Source: Chloroflexota bacterium
GTDB lineage: Bacteria > Chloroflexota > Dehalococcoidia > SM23-28-2 > RBG-16-64-32
NCBI GenBank assembly: GCA_022561095.1
Contig: JADFRV010000154.1
Span: 1-5,431 of the forward strand
Reading direction: 5' to 3'
DNA length: 5,431 nucleotides
Shown here piece by piece: positions 4,456-5,431 of the stretch. The notes under the pieces were generated by a model. It saw nothing but the letters and a program-made list of their open reading frames with translations, was not told the DNA's origin and did no database searches. Each line of letters opens with the position of its first letter. Position 1 is the first letter of the stretch. A program made the position numbers and the translations under genes.

Positions 4456-5431
4456 CGGTCTGCTCCAGCACCAGATTACCCCAAGCATCGACGGCGCCGC
4501 TCCAACCGGGCGGGATCGCGGTGGTGGCGTCCATCTGCACCACGATCGCCGGCCCGACCAGCCTGTCGCCCGGGGAGAGGCGCGAGCGATCGTACACCGC
4601 CGCTCGGGCGGGGCCCTCAAACCAGACCTCCCGGTCGCCGAGGAGCGGGTCGCCGCGCGAGGGTGCGAGTCGTGGCATTTCCATGGCGCTGGTCGCCACG
4701 GTCAGCCGCACCCGCAGGTTTACCACTTCCGTCGTGCGCGCGGGATCGCTATGGCTGAAGCGCTCCTGATGCAGGGCGTGGAAGGTGGGCAGGAAGGAGG
4801 CGGGCGTCAGCTCGGCGGCGGGCACGGCGAGCTCGTAGGACTGTCCGACGTAGCGCATCTCCAGGAAGCGCTGGACGGCGACGTCGTCCCTGGGCAGGCC
4901 TTCGTCTCGCAGCTCTTTCACGCCTTGACGCTCCAGCCTAGCCGCGAGCCGCGAGAGCGTTCGCTCCGCATCACGCCAGCCGTCTCCATCCGCGGGGATG
5001 GTCAGAAGCGCGGCCGCCGATAGGTCCTTGGCGATGGGCGCGGCGGCGATGCCCAGCGCCGATAGCACGCCTGGGTACAGGGGTACCAGCACCCTCGACA
5101 TGCGGAGAGAGGCCGCCAGCTCGCAGGCGTGGAGGGGACCGGCGCCGCCGAACGCCACCAGCGTGAACGGGCGCGGATCGTGGCCGCGCTCCACGGAGAC
5201 CACTCTCAGGGCCCGCTCCATGTTGGCGTTGGCGACCCGCAGGACGGCGGCGGCGGTAGCCGTGGCGTCGCCGCCGTAGGGCGTCGACAGGTCGCCGATG
5301 GCGGAGCGGGAGAGGTCAGGACGCACATCCATGCGGCCGCCCAGGAAGTGCTCCGGCGTGATGCGTCCCAGCACTACCTGGGCGTCGGTGACCGTGGGGT
5401 CGCGAGCGCGTCCGTAGAAGGCGGGGCCGGG
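4448..5431 (-). CDS. hyuA: Hydantoinase A / oxoprolinase-family subunit HyuA, C-terminal part
   Basis: The last 327 residues of a HyuA-type subunit, which normally has about 680-700 residues; the start lies beyond the right edge. The family binds and hydrolyses ATP in an actin/Hsp70-like fold to drive cleavage or carboxylation of a cyclic amide or ketone together with HyuB. The fragment opens with PGPAFYGRARDPTVTDAQVV, matching the family's PGPxxYG...PTVTDA signature. It goes on with GHDPRPFTLVAFGGAGPLHA (fragment residues 83-102), then VLVPLYPGVLSALG, and an RYVGQSYELAVP strand typical of the C-terminal half. A GTG at 5374 is an internal Val codon and not the start, because conserved sequence continues upstream of it. 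No frameshift is seen. The TAG overlaps the hyuB start by 8 bases, so the two are one operon. The substrate (hydantoin, 5-oxoproline, ketone) cannot be decided from this fragment. Confidence 0.95.
   Translation of the reverse strand, partial: PGPAFYGRARDPTVTDAQVVLGRITPEHFLGGRMDVRPDLSRSAIGDLSTPYGGDATATAAAVLRVANANMERALRVVSVERGHDPRPFTLVAFGGAGPLHACELAASLRMSRVLVPLYPGVLSALGIAAAPIAKDLSAAALLTIPADGDGWRDAERTLSRLAARLERQGVKELRDEGLPRDDVAVQRFLEMRYVGQSYELAVPAAELTPASFLPTFHALHQERFSHSDPARTTEVVNLRVRLTVATSAMEMPRLAPSRGDPLLGDREVWFEGPARAAVYDRSRLSPGDRLVGPAIVVQMDATTAIPPGWSGAVDAWGNLVLEQTDG
4463..4466 (-). promoter_or_regulatory. Ribosome binding site deciding the hyuB start
   Basis: GGAG on the minus strand ends 7 bases before the ATG at 4455 and lies within the last codons of hyuA. 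It supports the 540-residue HyuB over the 595-residue extension. Confidence 0.6.

Noticed and set aside
4456..4620. 55-codon N-terminal extension of HyuB
   Set aside because: The extra residues (many Arg/Pro/Trp) are an out-of-frame reading of the end of hyuA; similarity to HyuB and the GGAG site both place the start at 4455.
4343..5023. Plus-strand frame of 226 codons
   Set aside because: It is antisense to the hyuA/hyuB junction, where both real proteins show continuous family conservation.

Overview
This is a 5.4 kb, high-GC bacterial window (roughly 65-70 % G+C in most places). Every gene I can support is on the minus strand, so transcription runs from the right edge to the left. I cannot name the organism. 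The gene types (alpha/beta-hydrolase–adenylyl cyclase fusion, DUF309 protein, HyuA/HyuB pair) and the G/C-rich palindromic repeats fit a Chloroflexota-type genome (Dehalococcoidia/SAR202-like) or another high-GC environmental lineage. That placement is an inference from memory, not a database result.

Right block (5431-2833): the C-terminal half of a HyuA-type subunit runs in from the right edge and overlaps by 8 bases the start of a complete HyuB-type subunit. Together they form an ATP-dependent hydantoinase / 5-oxoprolinase / acetone-carboxylase-family enzyme; the substrate cannot be read from the sequence. HyuB carries an in-frame 23-base palindromic repeat that adds a short Pro/Ser/Gly/Lys segment to a conserved region.

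Middle block (2832-1326): a 166-base spacer with a cluster of hairpins separates hyuB from a 446-residue protein. That protein joins an N-terminal alpha/beta-hydrolase domain to a complete class III adenylyl cyclase domain. The cyclase catalytic residues are all present, but the hydrolase appears to lack its catalytic Asp and His, so it may be a sensor rather than an enzyme.

Left block (1325-1): a 428-base spacer holds dispersed palindromic repeats and a strongly G-rich plus strand. It is followed by a DUF309 gene, which is coupled by a 4-base overlap to a GTG-started reading frame running off the left edge. That frame begins as a dUTPase, changes after about 59 residues to CaiB/BaiF-like sequence, and ends in lower-GC sequence resembling the start of a SnoaL-like domain. 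It is either a real gene mosaic or an assembly chimera.

The hydrolase-cyclase and DUF309 genes each have the hexamer TAGAAT ending 7-8 bases before the ATG. That is the geometry of a -10 box for a leaderless transcript, and it suggests each is its own transcription start. I see no CRISPR array, tRNA, rRNA, transposase or phage gene. The points most worth pursuing are the mosaic frame, the degenerate hydrolase on an intact cyclase, the paired leaderless promoters and the repeat inside hyuB.
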